64,000 nucleotides of DNA. Origin: Nannocystis bainbridge (GTDB taxonomy: Bacteria; Myxococcota_A; Polyangia; Nannocystales; Nannocystaceae). This document shows positions 51,191 through 58,791 of this stretch, in pieces (within the stretch, counting starts at the first letter, position 1; every line of letters begins with the position of its first letter). The DNA lies in contig NZ_JAQNDL010000001.1 in assembly GCF_028368995.1 (NCBI RefSeq), forward strand, positions 2,630,001 through 2,694,000, read 5' to 3'. The notes beneath the pieces were generated by a model. That model saw nothing but the letters and a program-made list of their open reading frames with translations. It ran no database searches and was not told where the DNA came from. Position numbers and translations under genes: made by a program.

Positions 51191-51191
51191 T
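51176..51191 (+). promoter_or_regulatory. Promoter-like element of the vWA lipoprotein gene
   Basis: CGCCCTGAGCTATAGT, the second copy of the shared 14-bp element with TATAGT as -10, overlapping the stop of the preceding gene and 44 nt before the vWA ATG. Confidence 0.5.
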
Positions 51192-51234
51192 CGCGGTCGA
51201 CCTTAAACCTCTGTTTTCGCGCGGGAGAGTGGTG

Positions 51235-52545
51235 ATGCGACGTTTTTCGGGTGTTCTGTTCTTGGCAACTTTCGGGCTCGTGGGCGGCTGTGGCGACAAC
51301 GGTAGCGACACGCAGGGCGCGACCGGCAACATGATGACGACGACGTTGCCGCCGCTGACGACGACCGACCCGGGCACCAGCACCGGCACGGTCACGGACA
51401 CCGAGCCGACCACCACCGAGGGCACCGTCAGCGCCACCGACTCGAGCACCGCGCCGACCACCACCGAGGGCCCGACCAGCACCACCGAGCCGGTCGACAC
51501 CACCGCGGGTCCGACCACCGAGCCGCTGACGACGACCACGCTGTCGACGATGGGCACCACCGGCGACACGCCGTGTCAGGAGATCTCCGTCACCGTCCAG
51601 CCGGTCAAGCCGAACACCATGCTCGTGCTCGACAAGTCGGGCTCGATGCTGCAGAAGTGGGACGCCGACGCCGACCCCGCCACGCCCGACGTGACCCGCT
51701 GGTACAGCCTCTACGGGGTCGTCAACCAGGTCCTGACCGACTTCAACGGCAGCTTCAACTTCGGCATGAACCTGTTCCCGTCGAAGAGCGCGCTCGGCGA
51801 GTACAAGAACACCGCCTGCCTCGTCAACGACATGGTCGAGGTGCCGGTCGCCGAGAACAACAAGGACGCGATCATCGCGGTCCTGCCGGGCCAGAGCAAC
51901 ATGACGATCGCCGGCGGCACCCCGACCGCGCTCGGCATGACGGCCGCGCTGACCCACCTCAAGTCGCTCGACCCGACGGTGCCGCGCATCGTCATGCTCG
52001 TCACCGACGGCGCCGCCAACTGCAGCACCACCGCCGACACGCTGACCAAGCTGTTCGAGGAGTACGACGCCAACCTGGCCCCGATCGTCGGCGACGCCTT
52101 CACGGTCGACAGCATCCCGACCTACGTCATCGGCATCGCCATCGACAACGCGCCGAACCCGAACGTCCAGGACGGCAACCCCAACATGATCAACCCGTAC
52201 GAGAAGCTCAACGAGCTGGCGACGCTCGGCGGGACGGCCAAGGCGGGCGACGAGAAGTTCTACAGCGCCAAGAACGCCATCGAGCTCAGCGACGCGCTCA
52301 ACGCCATCGTCGCCGACGCGCAGAGCTGCATCATCCCGCTCGACTCGCCGCCGGCGTTCCCCGACAAGACGATCGTCAAGCTCGGCGCCACCGAGGTGCC
52401 GCTGATCGCCGACTGCGCCACCGAGAACGGCTGGCACTACGTCGAGCCGATGCCGTACATGGCGATCGAGCTGTGCGGCACCGCCTGCGGCGACCTCAAG
52501 ATCGCCGGCGAAGCCGACGTCGAGTACTACTGCGACGCCGGCTGA
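51235..52545 (+). CDS. vWA-domain lipoprotein with intact MIDAS
   Basis: 436 aa from the ATG at 51235 (ribosome site GGGAGAG). Lipobox LVGGC (Cys19), a Thr-rich linker of about 85 residues, then a vWA domain with the complete metal motif LVLDKSGSM (Asp133, Ser135, Ser137) and the later IVMLVTDGAANC strand. Six or more cysteines in the C-terminal part. Metal-dependent adhesion to proteins on the cell surface is the usual role. Useful contrast to the MIDAS-less B family at 37-44 kb. Confidence 0.88.
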   Translation: MRRFSGVLFLATFGLVGGCGDNGSDTQGATGNMMTTTLPPLTTTDPGTSTGTVTDTEPTTTEGTVSATDSSTAPTTTEGPTSTTEPVDTTAGPTTEPLTTTTLSTMGTTGDTPCQEISVTVQPVKPNTMLVLDKSGSMLQKWDADADPATPDVTRWYSLYGVVNQVLTDFNGSFNFGMNLFPSKSALGEYKNTACLVNDMVEVPVAENNKDAIIAVLPGQSNMTIAGGTPTALGMTAALTHLKSLDPTVPRIVMLVTDGAANCSTTADTLTKLFEEYDANLAPIVGDAFTVDSIPTYVIGIAIDNAPNPNVQDGNPNMINPYEKLNELATLGGTAKAGDEKFYSAKNAIELSDALNAIVADAQSCIIPLDSPPAFPDKTIVKLGATEVPLIADCATENGWHYVEPMPYMAIELCGTACGDLKIAGEADVEYYCDAG

Positions 52546-52566
52546 TCGTGTTGCCGCCGCAGCCAC

Positions 52567-52669
52567 GAGCCGCACGCCCCCCGGGCGCGCGGCTCGTCTG
52601 CTTTCTGCGCCATGACCTCGCACCTCGGCCCGGCGCGCGGCCCTGAGCCGCACCCTCGGCGCGCGGCTC
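52567..52669 (+). terminator. Tandem pair of GAGCCGC hairpins
   Basis: GAGCCGC / GCGGCTC at 52567-52595 and again at 52645-52669, each followed by the similar CGTCTGCTTTCTGC or CGTCCGCTCTCTGC. A duplicated terminator-like unit (78-bp period) after the vWA gene. Confidence 0.55.
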
Positions 52670-52778
52670 GTCCGCTCTCTGCCCCCCGACCCGGCGGGCC
52701 GACCTCACGACCCGCGCGAGCCCTGCTCAGTGAGCCGAAGAGGCCGACGGGCGCGGCCCGCCGCGCTCCCGGCCGAGT

Positions 52779-52835
52779 GTCCCGCAGGACATGCCCCATC
52801 AAGCATGTCCTCGACGCCATGTCCCCCAGGACATG
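52779..52835. terminator. Palindrome cluster between convergent genes
   Basis: TGTCCCGCAGGACATG (52779), a half-site at 52804 and CATGTCC-CCCA-GGACATG (52818-52835), 8 nt from the stop of the minus-strand dehydratase gene. Confidence 0.6.
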
Positions 52836-52842
52836 CCCCTTA

Positions 52843-54363
52843 TCAGCCGGCTTCGACTTCGTCGGTGATCCCGGCCAGCGCGCGGGCCAGCGCCTTTTTG
52901 TCCTCGACCTGCATCTGCCGGGCGATCTGGATCCGCTGGGCCTGCGGCGAGCCGGCCCCGTGCATCGACTCCGTCAAGTAGCCGACGGCGTTGCGCCCCA
53001 TCGTCAGGTTCTCGATCAGCCGCAGCGCCCGCGCCCGCGCCTCGGCTGACACCCCGTCGCGCCCGCGCAGGTATTTTTTCAACAGCGGCCCGATCTCCGG
53101 GTCGGCGAAGTCGTGCTCCGACGGCAGCGTCGCCAGCAGCCCGCCGGCCAGGTCCTGGGCCAGGCGGGCCAGCTCGTAGGGGAAGCGGGTGACGTTGTGC
53201 TTGCACACGTTGGCCAGCAGCGGGTCGTTCTGCCAGTTGCCCGCCGGCGTGGCCGTCGACTCGTGCGACGCCGCGATCCCGGCGCCGTAGATCGTCTCGT
53301 TGAGGTGGGCCATCTCGACCAGCTTGTCGCGCACGTGCGAGACCTGCGGCACCCCGTTGTAGTCGGCGATCAGCGCCGCCGCGCCGATCAGCACGTCGCC
53401 GACCCCCGCCTTGCACACGTAGCTGCGGCGGTGGTACGCGGTGAACCGCTCGACCAGGTCGGCCGCGAACTCGAACTCGCCGTCCATGAAGATCAGCTCG
53501 TCCGGCACGAACACGTCGTCGAGGATGATGAGCGCCTCCTGGCCGCCGTAGCGAGCGTTGCCGACGTCGACCGACCCGCCCTCGAGCGCCCGCGTGTCGC
53601 ACGACTGGCGCCCGACCACGAAGGTCAGCCCCGGGTGGTCGACCGGCAGCGCGCACACGATCGCGTGGTCGCGGTCGCGCGGCCCGAGCCGCATCGTCGG
53701 CATCACCACGATCCAGTGCGAGTTGATGCACCCGGTCTGGTGCGCCTTGGCCCCGCGGATCACCACCCCGCCCGGCTCGCGCCGGACCACCCGCACGAAC
53801 ATGTCGGGGTCGCTCTGCTCGTGCGGCGCCTTGCCGCGGTCGCCCTTGACGTCGGTCATCGCCCCGCCGACCACCAGGTTCTGCCGCTGCATCGCCCGCA
53901 CGAACGCGCGCAGGCGGCTGTGGTAGGGCGTCCCGCGCGCCTGGTCGATGAGCCAGGTGGTGGTGTGCAGCGCGTTGATCGCGTCCATGCCGACGCAGCG
54001 CTGGAAGCACGTGCCCGTCAGCTGGCCGAGCCGGCGCTGCATCTTGTTCTGCTGCACGACGTCGGCCGCCGACTCGGTGACGTGGAGGAAGCGGTTGACC
54101 CGCTCGCCGGTCGCGGCGACGGTCGCCGTCGCCAGCTCGGGCCGCTCGAGCGCGAGGTCGTAGGTACGCGCGACCGCCTCGATCGACGGCCGCAAGATCG
54201 GGTGGTCGACCGGCTCCGCCACCCGCTTGCCGAGCAGGAACACCCGCAGCTCGCGCCCGCGCAGGCTGGCGACGTAGTCGGCGCCGCTGACGATCGGCGG
54301 TCGCGGCGGCAGCCACGGAGGGGACGGCTCGGTCTCGCTGGACGATGCGGCGGCGCCGGACAT
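52843..54363 (-). CDS. 4-hydroxybutyryl-CoA dehydratase-like protein (HpaB/AbfD family)
   Basis: 506 aa from the ATG at 54363. Family fold of 4-hydroxyphenylacetate 3-hydroxylase and AbfD. The iron-sulfur ligands that mark AbfD are present in order: Cys119 and Cys123 in TGTCFQRCVGMD, His311 and Cys317 in YHRRSYVCKAGVGDVLIGA (in the known enzyme the His-Cys distance is one residue longer). It may dehydrate 4-hydroxybutyryl-CoA to crotonyl-CoA, or isomerise vinylacetyl-CoA. No other pathway genes next to it. 44 bp separate it from the histidine kinase gene upstream. Confidence 0.82.
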   Translation of the reverse strand: MSGAAASSSETEPSPPWLPPRPPIVSGADYVASLRGRELRVFLLGKRVAEPVDHPILRPSIEAVARTYDLALERPELATATVAATGERVNRFLHVTESAADVVQQNKMQRRLGQLTGTCFQRCVGMDAINALHTTTWLIDQARGTPYHSRLRAFVRAMQRQNLVVGGAMTDVKGDRGKAPHEQSDPDMFVRVVRREPGGVVIRGAKAHQTGCINSHWIVVMPTMRLGPRDRDHAIVCALPVDHPGLTFVVGRQSCDTRALEGGSVDVGNARYGGQEALIILDDVFVPDELIFMDGEFEFAADLVERFTAYHRRSYVCKAGVGDVLIGAAALIADYNGVPQVSHVRDKLVEMAHLNETIYGAGIAASHESTATPAGNWQNDPLLANVCKHNVTRFPYELARLAQDLAGGLLATLPSEHDFADPEIGPLLKKYLRGRDGVSAEARARALRLIENLTMGRNAVGYLTESMHGAGSPQAQRIQIARQMQVEDKKALARALAGITDEVEAG

Positions 54364-54406
54364 GACGGCAGGATAACCCGAGCCGCCCGCCGCCCGCACG
54401 CGGCGC

Positions 54407-55582
54407 CTAGGCCGGGTTCGGCAGCGTCGCCGCTTGCGCCCGTCGCGGCAGGGTGCAGGTGAAGGTCGTGCCGCGCTCGGCGCTCGAGCACACGTCGATC
54501 GTGCCGCCGTGCGCGAGCACGATCTGGCGCGAGATGTGGAGCCCGAGCCCCAGCGAGGCCCGCGTCGGCAGCGACGGGTCGCCGCAGTGGAACGCCTCGA
54601 AGATCGAGCCGCGCCGGTCCGGGGGGATCGGCGGGCCCCAGTTGTGCACCTCGATCACCACCACGTCGCCGTCGACGTCGACTCGCGTGGTCACCCGCAC
54701 CACCGTGCCGGCGGGGCTGAACTTGAGCGCGTTCGTCAGCAGGTTCGAGAGCACCTGGGCGATCCGGTCGGGGTCGACGCGGGCCTCGATCGGGTCTTCG
54801 CAGGCGTACTCGATGATGCGCTCGGGGAACATGGCGGCGACCTCGTCGATGGCCTCGCGCACGAGCACCCGCAGCGACACGACCTGCGGCCTGACGGGGA
54901 TCCGGCCCGACTTGCGCTCGTGGGTGTAGTCGAGCAGATCGTTGATGAGCCGGGTCGCCCGCTGCGCGCCGGTCTGGATCCGCAGCAACAGCCGCTCGGT
55001 CCGCTGCTCGACCGCGCCGCGCCGCGCCGCCGCCTCGGCCGCCAGCAAGATCGCAGCCAGCGGGCTGCGCAGGTCGTGCGAGACGATCGCGATCAACTGC
55101 CGCTCGAATTCGCTGGCGCGCTCGCGCTCGGCGGCGCCGGCCTCCAGGTCGCGCTCGTGCTCGCAGAAGAACTGGTCGACGGCCTCGGCGATGCCGACGG
55201 CGAACGCGGCGCACAGGGCCCGCACGTCGGCGATCCGCAGCGGCAGGCCCGACGCTTCGACGACGTCGAGCAGCACCTCGCGCAGCAGGTCGTACTCGAT
55301 CACCAGCGTGCGCAGGTCGAAGCCCACCCGGTAGCGCTGGCGGCCGTGCTCGCGGGCGATGTCGCTGGCGCCGTCAGGCATCCGGCGCAGCGCCGCGGCC
55401 ACCTCCTGGAGGAACTCGGGCAGGCTGTCGCGCAGCGCCGACTTGCTGAGCCGGGCGCCGGCGGGCGCCGTGGCCCGCATGCGCTCGGACCAGCGCTCGA
55501 TGATGGCGTCGCGCTGGCGCTCCAGCAGCTCGGCGAGCGCATCGGCCTGCGGCGAGAGGGGCGTCATGGTCCCATCGAACAT
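54407..55582 (-). CDS. Sensor histidine kinase with RsbRD-like N-terminus
   Basis: 391 aa from the ATG at 55582 (GGGAGAGAG upstream). Residues about 10-145 form an RsbRD-type helical sensor (LAELLERQRDAIIERWSERM to VDQFFCEHERDLE), then HisKA with IVSHDLRSPLAAI (His169) and an HATPase with VLSNLLTNALKFSPAG, GPPIPPDRRGSIFEAF and LGLGLHISRQIV. No membrane segment: a soluble kinase. No response regulator nearby, an orphan. Confidence 0.93.
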   Translation of the reverse strand: MFDGTMTPLSPQADALAELLERQRDAIIERWSERMRATAPAGARLSKSALRDSLPEFLQEVAAALRRMPDGASDIAREHGRQRYRVGFDLRTLVIEYDLLREVLLDVVEASGLPLRIADVRALCAAFAVGIAEAVDQFFCEHERDLEAGAAERERASEFERQLIAIVSHDLRSPLAAILLAAEAAARRGAVEQRTERLLLRIQTGAQRATRLINDLLDYTHERKSGRIPVRPQVVSLRVLVREAIDEVAAMFPERIIEYACEDPIEARVDPDRIAQVLSNLLTNALKFSPAGTVVRVTTRVDVDGDVVVIEVHNWGPPIPPDRRGSIFEAFHCGDPSLPTRASLGLGLHISRQIVLAHGGTIDVCSSAERGTTFTCTLPRRAQAATLPNPA

Positions 55583-55727
55583 AGCCCAGGTCTCTCTCCC
55601 GCGATTCGGACCCGGGCGGCCCCCCGCCCGCCGTGTCACGGAAGCTCGGCCGCACCCGAGGCGCGCCGCCGCCGCCGGGCGCCGCGCTCGCCAGCAGCGC
55701 TGGAGCCCGGGCGCCGTGCTCGCCGCG

Positions 55728-57038
55728 TCAGCGCTGGAACGCGTAGACCGAGCCGAGCGCCAGCAGCTGCGTCAGCGCGTCGAGGGCCGTCTGGACCTCG
55801 CGCAGCAGCTGTGGGTCGGCCAGGTCGTCGGGCGTGAGGCGGTCGCGGTAGTGCTTCTCGACCCAGGCGACCAGCGCCGCCTCGAGCGCGTCGTCGACGA
55901 TCACCCGCCCGCCGAGCGCCGCCTCCTCGCGCTCGTCGAGCGGCACCCGCAGGCGCAGCGACGCCGGGCCGCCGCCGTGGCGCAGCGCCGGCCGCAGGTC
56001 GACCTCGCGGATCTGGGCCACGTGGCCGTCGGCCACCAGGCGATCGAGGTAGCCGCGGGCCGCCGCGTTCTCGCGGCTCTCGGCGGCCACCAGCAGACCG
56101 AGCTGTCCGTCGGGACAGGTGTAGAACTGCCCGCCGAACACGCTGCTGCCGACCGCGTCCTGCAGCGGCAGGTCGGCGGCGCGGGCCAGCGCGACCTGCA
56201 GCGCCGAGCCGAGCCGCCGCCGCAGCTCGGTCAGCACGTTGCCGACGTCGCGCAGCGCCAGCTCGTGGATCAGCAGCAGCGAGCCGTGAGCCAGCGCCAG
56301 CGTGTCCGAGTGCGAGGCGCCACCGTCGAGGCCGTCCGGGTGCTGCTGCGGGAACAGCACCCGCGCCGGGTCGAGCTGCAGCAGCCGCACCTGCGCCTGC
56401 GAGGCCTCGACCGTCTGCCGCGCCGGGAACCGCGAGGCCGCGTGGCGGGCGTACGCACCGCGGCCCCACGCGAACACGTGGACCGCCGGCCGCTCGCCGA
56501 CCTGCAGCCGCAGCGTGTTGGCCGCGCCCTCGTCGCCGAGCTGGTGCACCGCCGGCAGCGCCGCGTGCACGGCGAAGCGCGCCTCGTCGCGGAAGATCGC
56601 CGACAGCACCGAGTGGGTCGTCTCGGCCTCCTGCGCGCGGTGCAGCATGTGCTGCAGGTTGGCGACGACGATGTGCACGCGGCCGTCGCGCGTGTCGCTG
56701 CTCGGCGCCACCGTCGCCGCGTTGGCGGCCCACATCGACGACGGGTTGCTGCACAGGCGCAGCCACATGCCGTCGCCCTCGGCCGCGGCGCGCAGGACCC
56801 GCTCGTCGTCGCCGGTGAAGCCGATCCGGCGCAGCCAGTCGACGTTCGGCCGCGGCTGCGGCGGCAGCACCGCCTGCTTGAGCCCGAGCGAGCGGGCCAG
56901 CCGGATCTTCGCCAGACCGGCGAGCGCCGCCGCTTTCGGGTTGGTGGTCGAGCCGGCGCGCTGACTCGGCGCGACGCCGGCGGCGAGCCCATCGTTGTAG
57001 GTCGGCCCGATCAGCCCGTCGAAGTTGACCTCGCCCAT
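55728..57038 (-). CDS. astB: N-succinylarginine dihydrolase homologue with catalytic Cys replaced by Ser
   Basis: 436 aa, close to the 447 of E. coli AstB, and similar from end to end: VNFDGLIGPTYNDGLAAG, CSNPSSMWAANAATVAPSSD, LGDEGAAN, SHSDTLALAHG, QLLALGSVYAFQR. Of the known catalytic triad, Glu174 and His248 are kept (Glu170, His243 here), but Cys365 is Ser360 in HGGGPASLRLRVPL (codon TCG). AstB removes two ammonia molecules from N-succinylarginine in arginine catabolism. No other ast gene in the window. The Ser version may be inactive, or bind substrate without turnover. A TGTCC-GTCG-GGACA palindrome lies in the gene at 56104. Confidence 0.9.
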   Translation of the reverse strand: MGEVNFDGLIGPTYNDGLAAGVAPSQRAGSTTNPKAAALAGLAKIRLARSLGLKQAVLPPQPRPNVDWLRRIGFTGDDERVLRAAAEGDGMWLRLCSNPSSMWAANAATVAPSSDTRDGRVHIVVANLQHMLHRAQEAETTHSVLSAIFRDEARFAVHAALPAVHQLGDEGAANTLRLQVGERPAVHVFAWGRGAYARHAASRFPARQTVEASQAQVRLLQLDPARVLFPQQHPDGLDGGASHSDTLALAHGSLLLIHELALRDVGNVLTELRRRLGSALQVALARAADLPLQDAVGSSVFGGQFYTCPDGQLGLLVAAESRENAAARGYLDRLVADGHVAQIREVDLRPALRHGGGPASLRLRVPLDEREEAALGGRVIVDDALEAALVAWVEKHYRDRLTPDDLADPQLLREVQTALDALTQLLALGSVYAFQR

Positions 57039-57108
57039 GCCCTCGCGGTTTTGGCACCACCCGGGGCCGTGGCGCAAGCGCCGGCGCGCGCGGTATAGTG
57101 GCCGCGCG

Positions 57109-57615
57109 TTGACGCAGCTCGGCAGCATCTTCGAACCCGAGGCGCCCGGACCCCGCGGCCGCGACCTCCACGCCGACGTCACGGTCCCCGCCTGGGCGCT
57201 CGGCCTCCCCTTCCCGTTCGAGGTCCGCGTCCCGCTCGACCTGGCCGCCGAGGGCGGATACGCGCGCCGCACCGTGTCCTCGCTCGACAGCGACGACCGC
57301 GTGCGCCTGTCGCTGCCTGCCGACTTCCCCACCGGCGGGGTCCTGCGCCTGCGCGGCCAGGGCGAGGCGCTCGACGGCGGCCGCCCCGGCGATCTCCTGG
57401 TCCACGTCGAGGTCGACCCGCGCCGCGGCGAACCGCCGCCCGAGGTCAAGCTGGCCCTGGCGGCGATGCCGAGCCCCGCGCCGCCCGCCGCCGCCGACGA
57501 GGCCACCGCCCTCGCCTACCGCCTGCCGGCCCAGAGCCCCGCGCTCGACGCCAACACCCTGACCTGGATGGCCGCCCTGCTGGCCCTGGTCGCCGCGGCG
57601 ATGATGTTCGGCTGA
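57109..57615 (+). CDS. DnaJ C-terminal-like protein with membrane anchor
   Basis: 168 aa from a TTG at 57109, preceded by TATAGT (57095) as possible -10; no ATG or GTG is available nearby in frame. Resembles the C-terminal substrate-binding part of DnaJ/CbpA: GRDLHADVTVPAWALG, then VRLSLPADFPTGGVLRLRGQGEALDGGRPGD-type (longer motif at about 65-92) and LLVHVEVDP. No J domain or zinc centre. A C-terminal hydrophobic segment (TWMAALLALVAAAMMFG) anchors it. Divergent from the astB-like gene. Confidence 0.7.
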   Translation: MTQLGSIFEPEAPGPRGRDLHADVTVPAWALGLPFPFEVRVPLDLAAEGGYARRTVSSLDSDDRVRLSLPADFPTGGVLRLRGQGEALDGGRPGDLLVHVEVDPRRGEPPPEVKLALAAMPSPAPPAAADEATALAYRLPAQSPALDANTLTWMAALLALVAAAMMFG

Positions 57616-57627
57616 GCCTGGCGGCCA

Positions 57628-57717
57628 GGACATGTCTTCAGGCGCATGTCCTCGGGGACATGGCGCCGAGGACATTCCCCATGCGACATGTCCCGAGCGA
57701 CCTGTCGCAAGCGACAG
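57628..57717. terminator. Palindrome cluster between convergent genes
   Basis: CATGTCC-TCGG-GGACATG (57645-57662), several ACATGTCC half-sites and CTGTCGC-AA-GCGACAG (57702-57717) fill the 117-bp gap. Confidence 0.6.
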
Positions 57718-57732
57718 ATCGGCGCCGTCCGC

Positions 57733-58713
57733 TCACGACCCGAAGTAGAAGCCGACGTACAGCCCGAGGTACAGCGTGTGCGACATCGGCCGGCCCTTGG
57801 CCGCCGGCATGAAGCCGATGTAGCCGAGCTCCGGGCCGAGCGAGAAGCCGCCGCCGCGGGTCGGCCGTCGCTTCGCCGCCCCGGGGAAGAACTCGTAGCG
57901 GACCGCGGCGGTGAACACCGCCCCGCCGAAGCCCGAGCGGTCGGTCCGGCCGCGCTCGCGCACCGCCCCGCCGCCGGCGCCGAAACCCGCGCGCAGCGAC
58001 AGCGGGATCTGCTTCTTGGCCCCCGGATAGAACCCGAAATCGACCAGGAACGCGCCCTGCAGCAGGCGCTGCCGCGGGTCGGCGCCGCGGTAGGCGAGGT
58101 TGCCGGAGATCTCGACGCCGATGCTCAGCCAGGGATAGATGACCTCGCCGACGCGAAAAGTACCGCCGCCGCCGACGAACGCATTGGGCGTCGGGAAATC
58201 GTTGACCCGGGCGAAGCTGACGCCCGGCCCGAGCGTGACGCCGACGTAAGTCCCGTCGACCCGCGGCGGCTTGACCCCGGTCGCGCTGGCCATCGGCAGG
58301 GCCTCGGCCGGCGTCTCCACCGTCGCCGCGTCGGCCGGACCCTCGAGCTTGCGCGCCGATCGCGAGCTGTCCTCGGGGTCAGCCTCCGGGTCCGCGCTGT
58401 CCGCCGGAGCGGGCACCACCGGCGCGGAGCCGCCCGCATTCACGGAGGTCGGCGCCGCGGCAGCGCCCGGGCCGCTCGCCGGGCCAGCGGCCGTCGCCGA
58501 GCTGTCCGAAGGGGCAGATCCCTCCGGCGCCGCCGCCGAGCTGTCCGAAGGGCCAGGTGCCGGCGCCGCAGCCGCGGCCGCCTCCGCCGACAGCGCGAGG
58601 ACCACCGCGATCGCCGACGGCCCGAGCCGGCCGGCGCGACGTCCCGGTGCGAGGACGGGAGCGGGCGCGGGTCGCCGGGGCGGCGCGGGGACGAAGGTCA
58701 CGGCGGAGAGCAT
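57733..58713 (-). CDS. Outer-membrane beta-barrel protein
   Basis: 326 aa from the ATG at 58713. Long basic N-region then hydrophobic signal (IAVVLALSAEAAAAA), a Ser/Ala/Pro/Asp linker of about 90 residues, then a barrel of about 190 residues with alternating strands (GTYVGVTLGPGVSFARV, LSIGVEISGNLAYRG, GAFLVDFGFYPG) ending in YLGLYVGFYFGS with a near C-terminal aromatic, as outer-membrane insertion requires. Function unknown. Confidence 0.75.
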   Translation of the reverse strand: MLSAVTFVPAPPRRPAPAPVLAPGRRAGRLGPSAIAVVLALSAEAAAAAAPAPGPSDSSAAAPEGSAPSDSSATAAGPASGPGAAAAPTSVNAGGSAPVVPAPADSADPEADPEDSSRSARKLEGPADAATVETPAEALPMASATGVKPPRVDGTYVGVTLGPGVSFARVNDFPTPNAFVGGGGTFRVGEVIYPWLSIGVEISGNLAYRGADPRQRLLQGAFLVDFGFYPGAKKQIPLSLRAGFGAGGGAVRERGRTDRSGFGGAVFTAAVRYEFFPGAAKRRPTRGGGFSLGPELGYIGFMPAAKGRPMSHTLYLGLYVGFYFGS

Positions 58714-58791
58714 GGACGAGCCCCTGCGTTTGGAGCAAGCGGGTTGCCACCGCCGGGCCGCACGGCTATCGTCCGCGGCACCTTCGGCGAC

